Origin: UBA1014 sp964344035
Lineage (GTDB): Bacteria; SAR324; NAC60-12
Assembly: GCA_964344035.1 (NCBI GenBank)
Contig: CAYFLK010000019.1
Coordinates: forward strand, 1-55,271
Length of the DNA stretch: 55,271 nucleotides
Direction: 5' to 3'
Shown: positions 24,692 through 33,698 of the stretch, one piece after another
Layout: every line of letters starts with the position of its first letter
How positions within the stretch are numbered: position 1 is the stretch's first letter
Made by a program: the position numbers and the translations under genes
Notes under the pieces: model-generated
Database searches by the model: none
Told to the model about the DNA's origin: nothing
The model's input: only the letters and a program-made list of their open reading frames with translations

Positions 24692-26113
24692 TCAAACCTG
24701 AGTGTTCCATTCCTGCAGTTTCCTGTCCAGGGTTTTGCGGGAGATTCCGAGATGCCGAGACGCTTCGGATTTATTTCCCCCGGATTTACCAAGGACAGTC
24801 AAAATATGCTGTTTTTCCACTTCCTTTAATGACAAATCTTCTGTGCTGGCAGTTTCCGCCGCAGGGGGATTTATTTCAGGGTGATGCTGTTCCGCCGGGA
24901 TGCACTGGGAAAGAGGTAGATTCAACAGCATGCAACGCTCAATCACGTTCTTCAGTTCCCGGACATTTCCCGGCCACTGGTAGTTTTTCAGCAACTGCTG
25001 CTCCTCATCAGAGAAAACCAGTGAGTCCCTGTTGAGTTTAAGGGCCAGGCATTCCGAGAAATAATCAGCCAAAACAGGGATGTCAACCGGCCGTTCCCGC
25101 AGGGGAGGCATGGTAACCATCACCACATTGAGGCGGTAAAAAAGGTCTTCGCGAAAACGAGCGGCCCGCACTTCCTCGACCAGACTGCGATTGGTTGCGG
25201 CAATGATGCGGACATTCACCGGGATTTCCTGGTTGTGCCCCACTGGACGTATAGTTCCCTCTTCGAGGAATCGAAGCAGCTTGACCTGCATGTGCAGGGG
25301 CATTTCTCCAATTTCATCGAGAAAAAGCGTGCCTTCGTTTGCGTACAGGAACAATCCCTCCCGAGCCTGATGCGCTCCGGTGAAAGCGCCTTTAGAGTGT
25401 CCGAACAGTTCACTCTCCAGAAGTTCCGGAGAAATCGCGGCGCAATGAATGGGCACGAAGGGACCCGTGCAGCCGCTCAGCTTGTGAATCGCATTGGCCG
25501 CCATTTCTTTCCCGGAACCGGATTCTCCTTCCAAAAGCACTGTTGAGGGTGTCGGAGCAATCCTCCTGATCACCCCCGCCAGGTTCTGCATCGTGCCGCT
25601 GTGACCAATCATACCAGCCAGTTCACAATCCTCAAAGGTCTGTGCGGAAAACCCGGCAGGTTCGTTGTTTTCACGCAATTTCATCAGCGCACTTTCCACG
25701 CAGTCCAGCATCTGTTCCATGCGGAAAGGTTTGCGGTGGAAATCAGCCGCACCCATGCGCAGCGCTTCAAGCACCGTGTCTACATCCGGTTGTTCCGAAG
25801 TGAAAATCAATACCGATGGATGATCCTCCAACATCGAACGCGCCCAATCCAATCCATCTTCGGCATTTTCGCCGATATCAAGCACTACCAGGTCAAACCG
25901 GTAACGACGCCACAAATTTTCTGCTTCTTCACGTTTTTTTGCACTTTTGACCAGTGACCAGCGCTTGGACAGGGCATGGCTGAGGAAATCCCTGATCCCC
26001 GCTTCCGTTTCAACTATCAGGATGGAGCCATGAGAGAGGGGAGTTGCCTGCTCCTCCGGTTTCAGACAGGACTCACTCTTTGAATTGAACTGAGTTATTC
26101 TCTCGGGAATCAT
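24692..26113 (-). CDS. Sigma-54-dependent NtrC-type response regulator
   Basis: 473 residues in the order receiver (~30-145), AAA+ (~165-400) and Fis-type HTH (~430-470). The receiver has VVLDIGENAEDGL with the phosphoacceptor Asp and the HRKPFRM lysine, though the first acidic pair is VETE. The AAA+ part has GESGSGKE (Walker A), SKGAFTGAHQ (the GAFTGA loop that contacts sigma-54), GTLFLDEIGEMP (Walker B) and RFREDLFYRLNV. The HTH is KSEASRHLGISRKTLDRKL. No histidine kinase gene lies nearby, so it is an orphan. Its closeness to two sigma-54-type promoters suggests it activates the formate dehydrogenase operons. Confidence 0.92.
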   Translation of the reverse strand: MIPERITQFNSKSESCLKPEEQATPLSHGSILIVETEAGIRDFLSHALSKRWSLVKSAKKREEAENLWRRYRFDLVVLDIGENAEDGLDWARSMLEDHPSVLIFTSEQPDVDTVLEALRMGAADFHRKPFRMEQMLDCVESALMKLRENNEPAGFSAQTFEDCELAGMIGHSGTMQNLAGVIRRIAPTPSTVLLEGESGSGKEMAANAIHKLSGCTGPFVPIHCAAISPELLESELFGHSKGAFTGAHQAREGLFLYANEGTLFLDEIGEMPLHMQVKLLRFLEEGTIRPVGHNQEIPVNVRIIAATNRSLVEEVRAARFREDLFYRLNVVMVTMPPLRERPVDIPVLADYFSECLALKLNRDSLVFSDEEQQLLKNYQWPGNVRELKNVIERCMLLNLPLSQCIPAEQHHPEINPPAAETASTEDLSLKEVEKQHILTVLGKSGGNKSEASRHLGISRKTLDRKLQEWNTQV

Positions 26114-26193
26114 AATTTAGTGAAAGCAGTGCAACGCATGAATTACCAAATTTTACAAGGTGGGCATCCGGGATTTACCCTAGATTTGCAGAG

Positions 26194-26721
26194 TTATAGC
26201 AGATTTTCCAGAATGAATTCCACTATTTCTTCAGGACTGTTTATATCCAGCAGCGGCAGTTTAGTATCGAACCCTAATGCTTCATCAACTGCCACGGCGA
26301 TCACGCCCTGGGTATGCGGGAACAACATGTCCCGTCCCATGCTGGGGCGGTGAATTTCAATTTTGGGGAAATCTTCATGCTTGAATCCTTCAACCAAAAC
26401 CAGGTCGAGTTGTGACAGGTCCAGCCGAGGCAGCAGTTCCCATAGATTGGGTTCTTCGCGCGCCTGTTCGTCATTGTGTATCAGCGCCCAGCGTTTTTTT
26501 GATGCCACCAGGGTCTCTACCGCCCCGGCTTCCCGTAGGCGAAAGCTGTCCTTGCCGAACTGATCGATATCAAATTCGTGATGTGCGTGTTTGAGCATCC
26601 CCACCCGCAAGCCCCGTTTCTTCAGCAATGGAAGCAAGCGGGTCAGCAAAGTTGTTTTTCCGGTCCCGCTATACGCGCAGAATCCGAGAAGAGGAACGGA
26701 GGATTGTTCAGCAGGGTTCAT
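26194..26721 (-). CDS. mobB: Molybdopterin-guanine dinucleotide biosynthesis adapter MobB
   Basis: 175 residues, a small P-loop GTPase-like protein. Walker A is AYSGTGKTTLLTRLLP near the N-terminus. MobB motifs follow: LKHAHHEFDIDQFGKDSFRLREAGA and LVLVEGFKHEDFPKIEIHR. MobB assists MobA in forming the guanine dinucleotide form of the cofactor, which bis-MGD formate dehydrogenase needs. The ATG at 26721 begins MNPAEQ. It lies 80 nt upstream of the NtrC-type regulator on the same strand, at the end of the molybdenum island. Confidence 0.92.
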   Translation of the reverse strand: MNPAEQSSVPLLGFCAYSGTGKTTLLTRLLPLLKKRGLRVGMLKHAHHEFDIDQFGKDSFRLREAGAVETLVASKKRWALIHNDEQAREEPNLWELLPRLDLSQLDLVLVEGFKHEDFPKIEIHRPSMGRDMLFPHTQGVIAVAVDEALGFDTKLPLLDINSPEEIVEFILENLL

Positions 26722-26818
26722 TCGTATGTGTTGAGACTATGAACCCCTCGAGTTCGGAAAGTGGAAGCATGCCGGTCTGCGATGATATGGAACATGGAAC
26801 ACGGTTTGAATGTCTTTA

Positions 26819-26869
26819 CTACGCGCCCGGCAGTGGGTGGCGCAGGAAATAACTTACTGCCAGAGACAT
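26819..26869 (-). CDS. Possible 16-residue leader-type ORF
   Basis: ATG at 26869 is preceded by AAGGAG with 6-nt spacing and encodes MSLAVSYFLRHPLPGA before tandem stops TAG TAA. Directly upstream is a perfect 7-bp stem TTGCGGG/CCCGCAA (26880-26909) whose 3' arm abuts the ribosome binding site. It lies between the FAD oxidoreductase and mobB. It may be a leader peptide, a decayed gene or chance; no homolog is recognised. Confidence 0.25.
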   Translation of the reverse strand: MSLAVSYFLRHPLPGA

Positions 26870-26879
26870 AATTTTCTCC

Positions 26880-26909
26880 TTGCGGGTGAGGATCTTTACC
26901 TGCCCGCAA
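26880..26909 (-). terminator. Hairpin downstream of the amine-catabolism operon
   Basis: Perfect TTGCGGG/CCCGCAA stem with a 16-nt loop, 38-67 nt after the FAD oxidoreductase stop. The following sequence is GGAGAAAATT, not a T-run, so it may be an RNA structure protecting the transcript end or controlling the small ORF, and not a true terminator. Confidence 0.3.
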
Positions 26910-26946
26910 ACCTGCTGCACATTTCTACCACAATCCCTTTCATTAA

Positions 26947-28227
26947 TCACGGCAATAAGTCACGAATGCGGTAGTAGGCCATTGCCAGTACCAGGGCGGG
27001 CATCCGCAATGCGGGGCCTCCGGGAAAAGGATGGTGAGGGATGCGGGTGAATATGTCGAAGCGCTCAGCAGTCCCGGAAACTGCTTCGGCCATCAGTTTT
27101 CCCGCCAGTCCGGCAAGCGCAACCCCGTGTCCGGAAAACCCCTGGGCAAAGTAGATGTTGTCCCGCAGGCGTCCAAAATGGGGGGCACGGTTAAGCGTGA
27201 TGCCGACATATCCACCCCATGCATATTCGATAGGGACACTGCCGAGTTGAGGAAATACTTTGAGCATCCTCTGTTTCATGGTCGCTGGCAGATGATAGGG
27301 CGGGACCGTCGAATAACTAACTCGTCCGCCAAACAGCATGCGGTGATCCGCGGAAAGACGAAAGTAATCCAGCACAAAGTTCATGTCCGCAACCGCCATC
27401 CTGTTCGGGAGCAAGCGCATCGCAAAGTCCTCCCCCAATGGTGCGGAAGCGCCGATATATGTCCCCACCGGCATCATTTTCGGGCGGATTTCAGGCGCCA
27501 GGTTTTCAAGGTAGGCGTTTCCGGCGAGGACCAGGTGTTCGCACCGCACATTTCCGTTTTGCGTTTCAACAACAACGGTTTTTCCCGGAACAATTGAAAC
27601 CGCTCGGGAGTTTTCATGCAGGACCGCACCCTGTTTTTCGGCGGCCGAGGTAAGACCCTGCGTGTAATTCAGCGGATGCAGATGCCCGCTGTTGGGATCG
27701 TACAAACCCGCGCAGTAGCGTTCAGTCAGGATGCGGTCACGCAACTCACTGCCTCTCCACAACTGCAGTCCCAGGTATCCATATTCTTCCTCCAGTTCTG
27801 AGCGCCACAATTCCAGTTCACGGCGATGCCTGGGTTTGATGGCCGCATGCATCTGCCCGGAAACCCAATCGCAAGCAATGTCGTAATCCCTGATCAAACT
27901 CCTTGTCAGTTCCAGCGCCTCCAGGGACATTCGCCAAAGTTCCGTGGCAGCTTCCCGGCCTATCAGGGCGCGGATTTTTGCCATGCTGCAGCTGAAGCCG
28001 AATATGCACTGCCCGCCGCTTCGTCCGGAAGCCCCCCAGCCCATGCGGTTGGCTTCCAGCAGTAAAACACGGAAACCCCTGTTTGCCAGATGAAGGGCCG
28101 CTGATACTCCGGTGATTCCCCCGCCGATTACGCAAACGTCGGCTGAATGATCCCCTTGTAGTGATGGATAGGCGGTTTTTTGGTTGGCGCTGGCAGCGTA
28201 ATAGGACGGAACGTGGGGTTCACTCAC
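26947..28227 (-). CDS. FAD-dependent amine oxidoreductase (PuuB/DAO family)
   Basis: 426 residues. The N-terminal dinucleotide-binding motif is VCVIGGGITGVSAALHLANRGFRVLLLEA, followed by GWGASGRSGGQ, typical of gamma-glutamylputrescine oxidase and related D-amino-acid-oxidase-family enzymes. Further matches are GNAYLENLAPEI, WGGYVGITLNRAPHFGRL and YFAQGFSGHGVALAG near the C-terminal FAD contact. These enzymes oxidise a secondary or gamma-glutamylated amine to an aldehyde, releasing ammonia and H2O2. With a PuuA-like ligase and PuuD-like hydrolase upstream, the likely substrate is a gamma-glutamyl amine. It is the last gene of the operon; 280 nt with a repeat element separate it from the SDR gene. 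Confidence 0.88.
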   Translation of the reverse strand: MSEPHVPSYYAASANQKTAYPSLQGDHSADVCVIGGGITGVSAALHLANRGFRVLLLEANRMGWGASGRSGGQCIFGFSCSMAKIRALIGREAATELWRMSLEALELTRSLIRDYDIACDWVSGQMHAAIKPRHRRELELWRSELEEEYGYLGLQLWRGSELRDRILTERYCAGLYDPNSGHLHPLNYTQGLTSAAEKQGAVLHENSRAVSIVPGKTVVVETQNGNVRCEHLVLAGNAYLENLAPEIRPKMMPVGTYIGASAPLGEDFAMRLLPNRMAVADMNFVLDYFRLSADHRMLFGGRVSYSTVPPYHLPATMKQRMLKVFPQLGSVPIEYAWGGYVGITLNRAPHFGRLRDNIYFAQGFSGHGVALAGLAGKLMAEAVSGTAERFDIFTRIPHHPFPGGPALRMPALVLAMAYYRIRDLLP

Positions 28228-28230
28228 AAA

Positions 28231-28477
28231 AATAGGGGTTTAGGGGGTTCAGTCTCTTAAAATTTCATTCTTTGACAATATGTCGAAAACTTTTCGTTGT
28301 CGAAATCGAAATCGAAATCGGAATTCGATCCCGATAGCGATCCCGATAGTAATGGTTGCGGTCGAAGCCAGCGTTAGGAAGATAAGCGTTAAGGTGAATG
28401 GGAAATTGGGAAGATAGGGGCCTGCTTTGTGCTTCCGTTCTTGCCACGCAGTCTATTCCCGAAAACTCAACCCCTAT
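28231..28477. repeat. MITE-like element carrying dispersed repeat copy B
   Basis: About 247 bp bounded by near-perfect 12-nt inverted ends (ATAGGGGTTTAG at 28232 and CTCAACCCCTAT at 28466). Inside are CAGTCTCTTAAAATTTCATTC (28250-28270), the hexamer ATCGAA repeated in tandem at 28300-28321, GATCCCGATAGC-type units at 28327-28349 and GCCAGCGTTAGG near 28369. Copies of these pieces occur at 11.9 and 43.1-43.3 kb. No coding capacity. Confidence 0.5.
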
Positions 28478-28507
28478 CCTTAAACATGCGCATCCCCGGC
28501 TGGTGTT

Positions 28508-29281
28508 TTACTCAGGGGTCACATAGGCTGCGGTGATTCCGCCATCGACCACGAATTCCGTGCCGGTTACATAGGAGGAATCTTCAGAAGCGAGAAAGAG
28601 CGCGGCCTTAGCCATTTCCCCTGCTTCGCCAAACCTGCCGATCGGAATGTGGACGAACCGGCGTTGTTTTTTGGCCTCTGTATCAAGGAACTTCATCAGC
28701 AGTTCAGTCCGCAGTGGACCGGGGCAAAGGGCGTTCACCCGGATATTTTCTCGCGCGTGGATCACCGCCAATTCCCGGCTCAGGGCTATGACTCCACCCT
28801 TGCTGGCAGTGTAAGCAACCTGCGGGGTGGCCGCACCCATCAGCCCGACAAACGAAGCGGTGTTGATGATCGCCCCCCCTCCTGCGCGCTGCAGAGCGGG
28901 GATTCCGTATTTGCATCCGAGGAACACGCCCTTTAGATTGATCGCCATTGTCAAGTCCCATACTTCTTCATCGGTCGTCAGCGCGTTGTCGTCCCGGCTG
29001 TCCATGATCCCGGCATTATTGAACATCACGTCCAGCCTGCCGTATTTCTGCTCGGTACTCCGGACCATCGCTTCACAATCTGAAGCGTTGGAAACATCGG
29101 CCTGCAGAAAAATTGCATCCCCTCCAGCTTGTTTTATGGCGGAAACGGTTTCTTCTCCAGCATCCTCGTTGATGTCAACAACTGCCAAACAGGCGCCTTC
29201 CTTGGAAAAAAGAAGTGCGGTTTCGCGGCCGATGCCGCTGGCGCCTCCGGTGATCAAGGCTACTTTATCTTCAAGTTTCAT
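28508..29281 (-). CDS. Short-chain dehydrogenase/reductase
   Basis: 257 residues, a classical SDR. The cofactor site is ALITGGASGIGRETALLFSKEG; DINED after the second strand suggests NAD over NADP. NNAGIMD follows, and the catalytic set is Ser in NTASFVG with YTASK (Tyr-x3-Lys), then the CPGPLRTELL loop and the C-terminal GTEFVVDGGITAAY. It oxidises an alcohol or reduces a carbonyl on an unknown substrate. Its place between the PuuD-like hydrolase and the amine oxidase suggests a step in the same amine pathway, for example on a hydroxylated side chain. ATG at 29281. Confidence 0.9.
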   Translation of the reverse strand: MKLEDKVALITGGASGIGRETALLFSKEGACLAVVDINEDAGEETVSAIKQAGGDAIFLQADVSNASDCEAMVRSTEQKYGRLDVMFNNAGIMDSRDDNALTTDEEVWDLTMAINLKGVFLGCKYGIPALQRAGGGAIINTASFVGLMGAATPQVAYTASKGGVIALSRELAVIHARENIRVNALCPGPLRTELLMKFLDTEAKKQRRFVHIPIGRFGEAGEMAKAALFLASEDSSYVTGTEFVVDGGITAAYVTPE

Positions 29282-29451
29282 TTGCTTATTCTCTGATAAT
29301 GATATTTACGGAATGGAAAGTCGCCTCCTTTCCTGCTTTCCTAGAACAAAAACCGGCGTTGGCAATCGCCACATAAGCCTGTCCCTCCAAACAGATTTTT
29401 CAATTTCTTCCAACTTCACTACAACCTCCAGGATTTCATGAAAAGCGAGAA

Positions 29452-30171
29452 TCAGGTTTCTTGTTCAGGCTGTGTGATATATTCGACAAGGGCATCAAAC
29501 AGCCTTTGCTGCACCGGATCGGTGGCGGCGGTCAATTCGGGATGCCATTGCACTGCGTAAAGCCAGGGATATTCATTCCACTCGACTGCTTCGACCAATC
29601 CGTCCGGGGCATGACCTACCACCCGCAGTTCCGGAGCGACCCGTTCAAGTGCCTGGTGATGCCATGAAGATATTTCACATTCGGCTGTACCGAGCAACGA
29701 CGCAAGTCGGGAGTTGGAATCAATGCTGACCTTGTGCGGGGTCGGTTCACGGGGAGGCATGCGGTGTATCACTTTTTCTCCAAAGTGGTCTGGTACATGG
29801 TCCAGCAGTGAACCTCCCAGCGCCACGTTGATTACCTGCATCCCACGGCAAATCCCGAGCACCGGTTTCTCTGCTTCGAGGAAAAGTTTCAGGATTGCAA
29901 TTTCCCCGTTGTCCCGTTCATGATCGACCATATAGACTGTTTCATGATCCCTGCCTTCATACAACTTGGGATCGAGGTCTCCTCCGCCGGTCAGGATCAA
30001 ACCGCTGAGCAGTTGTACAATTGCATCCAGTTCGGTTTCATCCGGCGCGATCAGGAAAGGTATGCCTCCAGCCCTGCGCACCGCGGCAAGGTACGGGGCA
30101 GGGAGAGAGAAGGCATCCTTTTCGTTGCGGGCATAGGTCGTCAGACCTATCAGGGGTTTTCTCGCCGGCAT
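29452..30171 (-). CDS. Gamma-glutamyl-gamma-aminobutyrate hydrolase-like class I amidotransferase
   Basis: 239 residues of the peptidase C26/PuuD family. It has RAGGIPFLIAP, LTGGGDLDPKLYEGRD, the nucleophile elbow PVLGICRGMQVINVALGGSL with catalytic Cys, and HPE in VQWHPELTAA, giving Cys-His-Glu. It removes the gamma-glutamyl group from an oxidised amine derivative, as PuuD does in putrescine breakdown. Its ATG shares one base with the stop codon of the glutamine synthetase-like gene (TGATG), so the two are translationally coupled. Confidence 0.9.
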   Translation of the reverse strand: MPARKPLIGLTTYARNEKDAFSLPAPYLAAVRRAGGIPFLIAPDETELDAIVQLLSGLILTGGGDLDPKLYEGRDHETVYMVDHERDNGEIAILKLFLEAEKPVLGICRGMQVINVALGGSLLDHVPDHFGEKVIHRMPPREPTPHKVSIDSNSRLASLLGTAECEISSWHHQALERVAPELRVVGHAPDGLVEAVEWNEYPWLYAVQWHPELTAATDPVQQRLFDALVEYITQPEQET

Positions 30172-31547
30172 CAGATGCGCTCAAAATATCGGTTCCGTTC
30201 CCAATCCGTCACCGCGGTCTGGCAGGCTTCCACTTCAACCCGGAAAAAATGTGCGTAATGCTGGTGCACTGCATCACCGAACACGGATCGCGAGAAACCG
30301 CTTTTTTCAAACAATTCCAGTGCGTGTTCCAAACTGCGCGGAACTTCCGGCAGACCCTTCGCTGTATAAACGTCTCCCGAAAACATTTTCGGTGGTTCCG
30401 TTTTGTTTCTGATGCCGTCGAGCCCCGAAGCAAGCGCCGCAGCATAGGCAAGATACGGGTTGCAGTCCGCCCCGGGGATCCGGCATTCGATGCGCAGACT
30501 CGGTCCCTGCCCGACCACCCGGAAACCTGCGGTACGGTTGTCATGACACCAGGCAAGCCGAGTCGGCGCCCAGGACTGGAACTGGTAACGCTTGTAGGAA
30601 TTGATGTTGGAAGCATAAAACACCATCAATTCAGGCATATGGGCAATCCATCCACCGAGAAACCAGCGGAAGACCTGAGAACAGGCAATCGGGCCTTCCT
30701 TGATAGTTCCTGAGAACGCGTTTTCATCTCCGTTCCAGAGGCTGAGGTGGATATGACAGCTGGAACCTGCCTGATCCTCACGATATTTGGCCATAAAGGT
30801 GACGCTCATTTCGAGCTGATCGGCAACCTCTTTAAGACATTGCTTGTAAACCGCATGCCGGTCGGCCATGGTAAGCACTTCCGCGTAGCGCACGTTCAAC
30901 TCATGCTGCCCCTTGCCCCATTCCCCCTTCGAGTTTTCCACCGGTATTCCGGAATTCCGTAAATGCCTGCGCACTGTGCCGTTGAACTTTTCTTCGCGGG
31001 CGCCCTGAAGCGCATGGTAGTCCTCGATGTACCATCCAGCGGGCTGCAGTCCGGAATAACCTTTTTGCGCAGCGTCCTGGTAAGGGGTTTGAAAGACGTA
31101 GTATTCAAGTTCCGATCCGGCCTTCGCTGTAAATCCCATTTCCGCCGCGGCGTCGATCTGACCCCTCAACATCGAGCGGGGGGCCTCCGGAACGAACTCG
31201 TGGCTGCGGTCGCTTTTCACATCACAAAGCACCATCGCCGTGCGGTCAAGCCAGCTGGCGCGGCGCAGCGTGGAGAAATCCGGATCAAGGTGGAAATCTC
31301 CGTACCCACGTTCCCAGTTTGCAAACTCATATCCGGAAACCGGTTCCATTTCCATGTCCACGGTGATCAAATAGTCGCATGCGTGGGTTCCGTGCTCCAC
31401 CCCGTCTTCAAGAAAGAACTCCGCGTCAAACCGTTTGCCCATGAAGCGTCCGTAGAGATCGGTGAACACCATCAGCACAGTGTCGATTTCACCGGTTTCC
31501 ACCAGACGCCTGAGTTCCTCGAGTGTCAGCATTCCATGAGTTTTCAT
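30171..31547 (-). CDS. Glutamine synthetase-like gamma-glutamylamine ligase (PuuA family)
   Basis: 458 residues of the glutamine synthetase fold. Metal and ATP-binding elements visible are GSELEYYVFQ, GQHELNVRYAEVL, AGSSCHIHLSLW and RIECRIPGADCNPYLAYAAALASG. The catalytic loop matches ligases such as PuuA more than GlnA. These join glutamate to an amine (putrescine, ethanolamine, isopropylamine and others) using ATP. Downstream PuuD-like, SDR and PuuB-like genes fit the gamma-glutamylation route of amine use. ATG at 31547; the TRAP transporter genes lie just upstream on the same strand. Confidence 0.9.
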   Translation of the reverse strand: MKTHGMLTLEELRRLVETGEIDTVLMVFTDLYGRFMGKRFDAEFFLEDGVEHGTHACDYLITVDMEMEPVSGYEFANWERGYGDFHLDPDFSTLRRASWLDRTAMVLCDVKSDRSHEFVPEAPRSMLRGQIDAAAEMGFTAKAGSELEYYVFQTPYQDAAQKGYSGLQPAGWYIEDYHALQGAREEKFNGTVRRHLRNSGIPVENSKGEWGKGQHELNVRYAEVLTMADRHAVYKQCLKEVADQLEMSVTFMAKYREDQAGSSCHIHLSLWNGDENAFSGTIKEGPIACSQVFRWFLGGWIAHMPELMVFYASNINSYKRYQFQSWAPTRLAWCHDNRTAGFRVVGQGPSLRIECRIPGADCNPYLAYAAALASGLDGIRNKTEPPKMFSGDVYTAKGLPEVPRSLEHALELFEKSGFSRSVFGDAVHQHYAHFFRVEVEACQTAVTDWERNRYFERI

Positions 31548-31702
31548 CTGATAATCCCCTGGTTTCTTACCGCCGTTTAGATGTGAACTACAAATTGTTG
31601 GGAGTAAGCGTCTGTTTCTGCTTTCCAGTAGTTGCGGAATGAGACTTTTCGGCAGCAGACAGGTTTGAAATCAAGCTTCCGAATCATACCCGCGGGTTTT
31701 GC

Positions 31703-33025
31703 TCATCTGCCATAATAATATTTGGGAAGCCACAACGCAATTTCCGGAAGGATCGTCACCAATGCCAGCCCAAGTATCATCACCAGCACAAACGGAACAA
31801 TCGAGCGGTAGATGTCCGTGAGCGTCACCTCCGGCGGGGCCATTGCCCGCATGAGGAACAGGTTGTAGCCGAAAGGCGGCGTCATGTAGGCAATCTGGCA
31901 GGTGATGGTGTAAAGCACCCCGTACCAGATCAGGTCGAAGCCGAGGGCTTTGACAAGCGGGACATAAAGCGGAGCGACGATGACCAGCATGGCGGTGTCG
32001 TCCAGGAACATGCCCATCAGCAGGTAGGACAGCTGCATCATGATGAGGATTTCCCACGGACCAAGACCCAACTGATCGATGAAAAAACCTTCGATTGCCT
32101 TCACCGCTCCCAATCCGTCGAAAACGGCGCCGAAGGCCAGCGCGGCCATAATAATCCACATGAACATGGCGCTCACCCCCATTGTCTTGCGGATGGTGGC
32201 TTCCATCACAGGCCAGGTCAACCGGCGCTTTACCAACGCCGCAATGGTGGCTGCCACGGCGCCGACAGCGGAGCTTTCCACCAGACTCGTTACTCCCATC
32301 ATGAACAACCCGGTCATGGAAAAGAAAATCAGCAGCGGCAGAATACCTGCCTGCAGCAGCATGAATTTCTCACCCCAGCTGACGTCCCGCTCTTCCTTGG
32401 GCAAGGCCGGACCCAAGTTGGGCTGCACCCGGCAGCGCACGACGATGTAGATCACAAACAGGCCGGCCATCATCAGTCCCGGAAGCACCCCGGCAAGCCA
32501 GAGCCGCCCCACCGGCTGGCGGGCGATCATGCCGTAGAGTACCAGCACCACGCTTGGAGGCACAAGAATTCCCAGAGAAGATCCGGCCTGGATCACGCCG
32601 GTGACCATCACCTTGTCGTACCCCCTGCGCAGCAGTTCCGGGAGCGCGATGGTGGCCCCGATCGCCATCCCGGCGACGCTCAGTCCGTTCATTGCGGAAA
32701 TTACCACCATCAGCAGGATGGTGCCGATTGCCAGTCCGCCGTTAAGCGGCCCGGCCCAAACGTGGAACATGCGGTAGAGGTCGTCAGCAATTCTGGATTC
32801 CGACAGCATGTAGCCCATATAGATGAAAAGCGGCAGTGTCAGCAGCGGGTACCATTTCATCAATTTCATGGCCGCGCTGAACCCCATCTCCCCGCCGCCT
32901 TCGCCCCAAAGCAGCAGTGCCGCGCCAACCGCGACAAAACCGATCGCCCCAAATACACGCTGCCCGGAAAGCAACATCACCATCATGGTGGAGAACATGA
33001 GGACGGCGATCATTTCATAACTCAT
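31703..33025 (-). CDS. dctM: TRAP transporter large permease (DctM)
   Basis: 440 residues with about 12 hydrophobic segments, the usual size. DctM marks are GLSVAGMAIGATIALPELLRRGYDKVMVTGVIQAGSSLGILVPPSVVLVLYG in the first half and a repeated arrangement in the second with MGMFLDDTAMLVIVAPLYVPLVKALGFDLIWYGVL. It forms the cation-driven channel of a tripartite importer. It overlaps dctQ by 4 nt (ATGA) and is followed 155 nt later by the gamma-glutamylamine ligase gene, suggesting that the imported solute feeds that pathway. Confidence 0.95.
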   Translation of the reverse strand: MSYEMIAVLMFSTMMVMLLSGQRVFGAIGFVAVGAALLLWGEGGGEMGFSAAMKLMKWYPLLTLPLFIYMGYMLSESRIADDLYRMFHVWAGPLNGGLAIGTILLMVVISAMNGLSVAGMAIGATIALPELLRRGYDKVMVTGVIQAGSSLGILVPPSVVLVLYGMIARQPVGRLWLAGVLPGLMMAGLFVIYIVVRCRVQPNLGPALPKEERDVSWGEKFMLLQAGILPLLIFFSMTGLFMMGVTSLVESSAVGAVAATIAALVKRRLTWPVMEATIRKTMGVSAMFMWIIMAALAFGAVFDGLGAVKAIEGFFIDQLGLGPWEILIMMQLSYLLMGMFLDDTAMLVIVAPLYVPLVKALGFDLIWYGVLYTITCQIAYMTPPFGYNLFLMRAMAPPEVTLTDIYRSIVPFVLVMILGLALVTILPEIALWLPKYYYGR

Positions 33026-33573
33026 TGGGCTTCCTCCTCTTCCTTTTCTTCAGTGGGTATGCCGTCGATCTTCAATCCGCGTGAAGCAGCCAAATCCCGG
33101 AAAAAGGTGGCGGAGGCTTGCAGGAGCATCAGGAAAATCCCGAAGGACATGACGATCTTGACAGGCCACATGTAGGGGGACCAAGAGGAGTAGCTGGTTT
33201 CCCCATAGCGGATTGCATACTCGGAACTGGAGAAGCCGCCGTAAAGCAGCATAACGAGGTAGAATATAAGGCAGAAGGAAGTGATGCTGTCTGCGAATCC
33301 CCTGAACCTGCGGCTCCAGCGGCCATATAGAAGGTCCATGCGCACATGCGAGTGCATTTGCATGGAGTAACCTCCCCCCAGCAGGTAGTAGGCCACCATC
33401 AGGAACTGTGCCATTTCCAGCGTCCAGAGGGAGGGGGTCAATCCGGGAAGTTTGGAGATGGACGACCAGAGCAGCACCCCGATCATGGCAAATATCATGT
33501 AAACCGCGATCCGTCCAAAGAAGCGGTTCACCGCTTCAACTACCATGACGTAGCGTACAATGCTCTGAAGCAT
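33022..33573 (-). CDS. dctQ: TRAP transporter small permease (DctQ)
   Basis: 183 residues with four hydrophobic segments. The family-type motif EMAQFLMVAYYLLGGGYSMQMHSHVRMDLLYGRW covers the end of helix 2 and the cytoplasmic loop. It pairs with DctM in the membrane. The Glu-rich C-terminal tail EEKEEEEAQ overlaps the dctM start. The binding protein gene lies 126 nt upstream on the same strand. Confidence 0.93.
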   Translation of the reverse strand: MLQSIVRYVMVVEAVNRFFGRIAVYMIFAMIGVLLWSSISKLPGLTPSLWTLEMAQFLMVAYYLLGGGYSMQMHSHVRMDLLYGRWSRRFRGFADSITSFCLIFYLVMLLYGGFSSSEYAIRYGETSYSSWSPYMWPVKIVMSFGIFLMLLQASATFFRDLAASRGLKIDGIPTEEKEEEEAQ

Positions 33574-33698
33574 TTCCTCCTTGCAAAGATGTGTTGTTCC
33601 GCGGGTTTCGGTACGTGAACGACGACCCGGCTAACAACAGGTCGCCGCTGTAATTTTGTGTCCTTCAAACAGGGCCGGGCCAGCCTGCCCCGGATTGA

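Noticed and set aside
24595..25035. 146-codon plus-strand frame after the HTH-PBP regulator
   Set aside because: Mostly antisense to the C-terminal HTH and AAA+ region of the NtrC-type regulator; no domain recognised.
28366..28378. GCCAGCGTTAGG near the repeat at 28.3 kb as an attC end
   Set aside because: The box reads GTTAGGA, which breaks GTTRRRY, and no partner RYYYAAC box or stem was found; it is shared with copy C as part of the repeat family.
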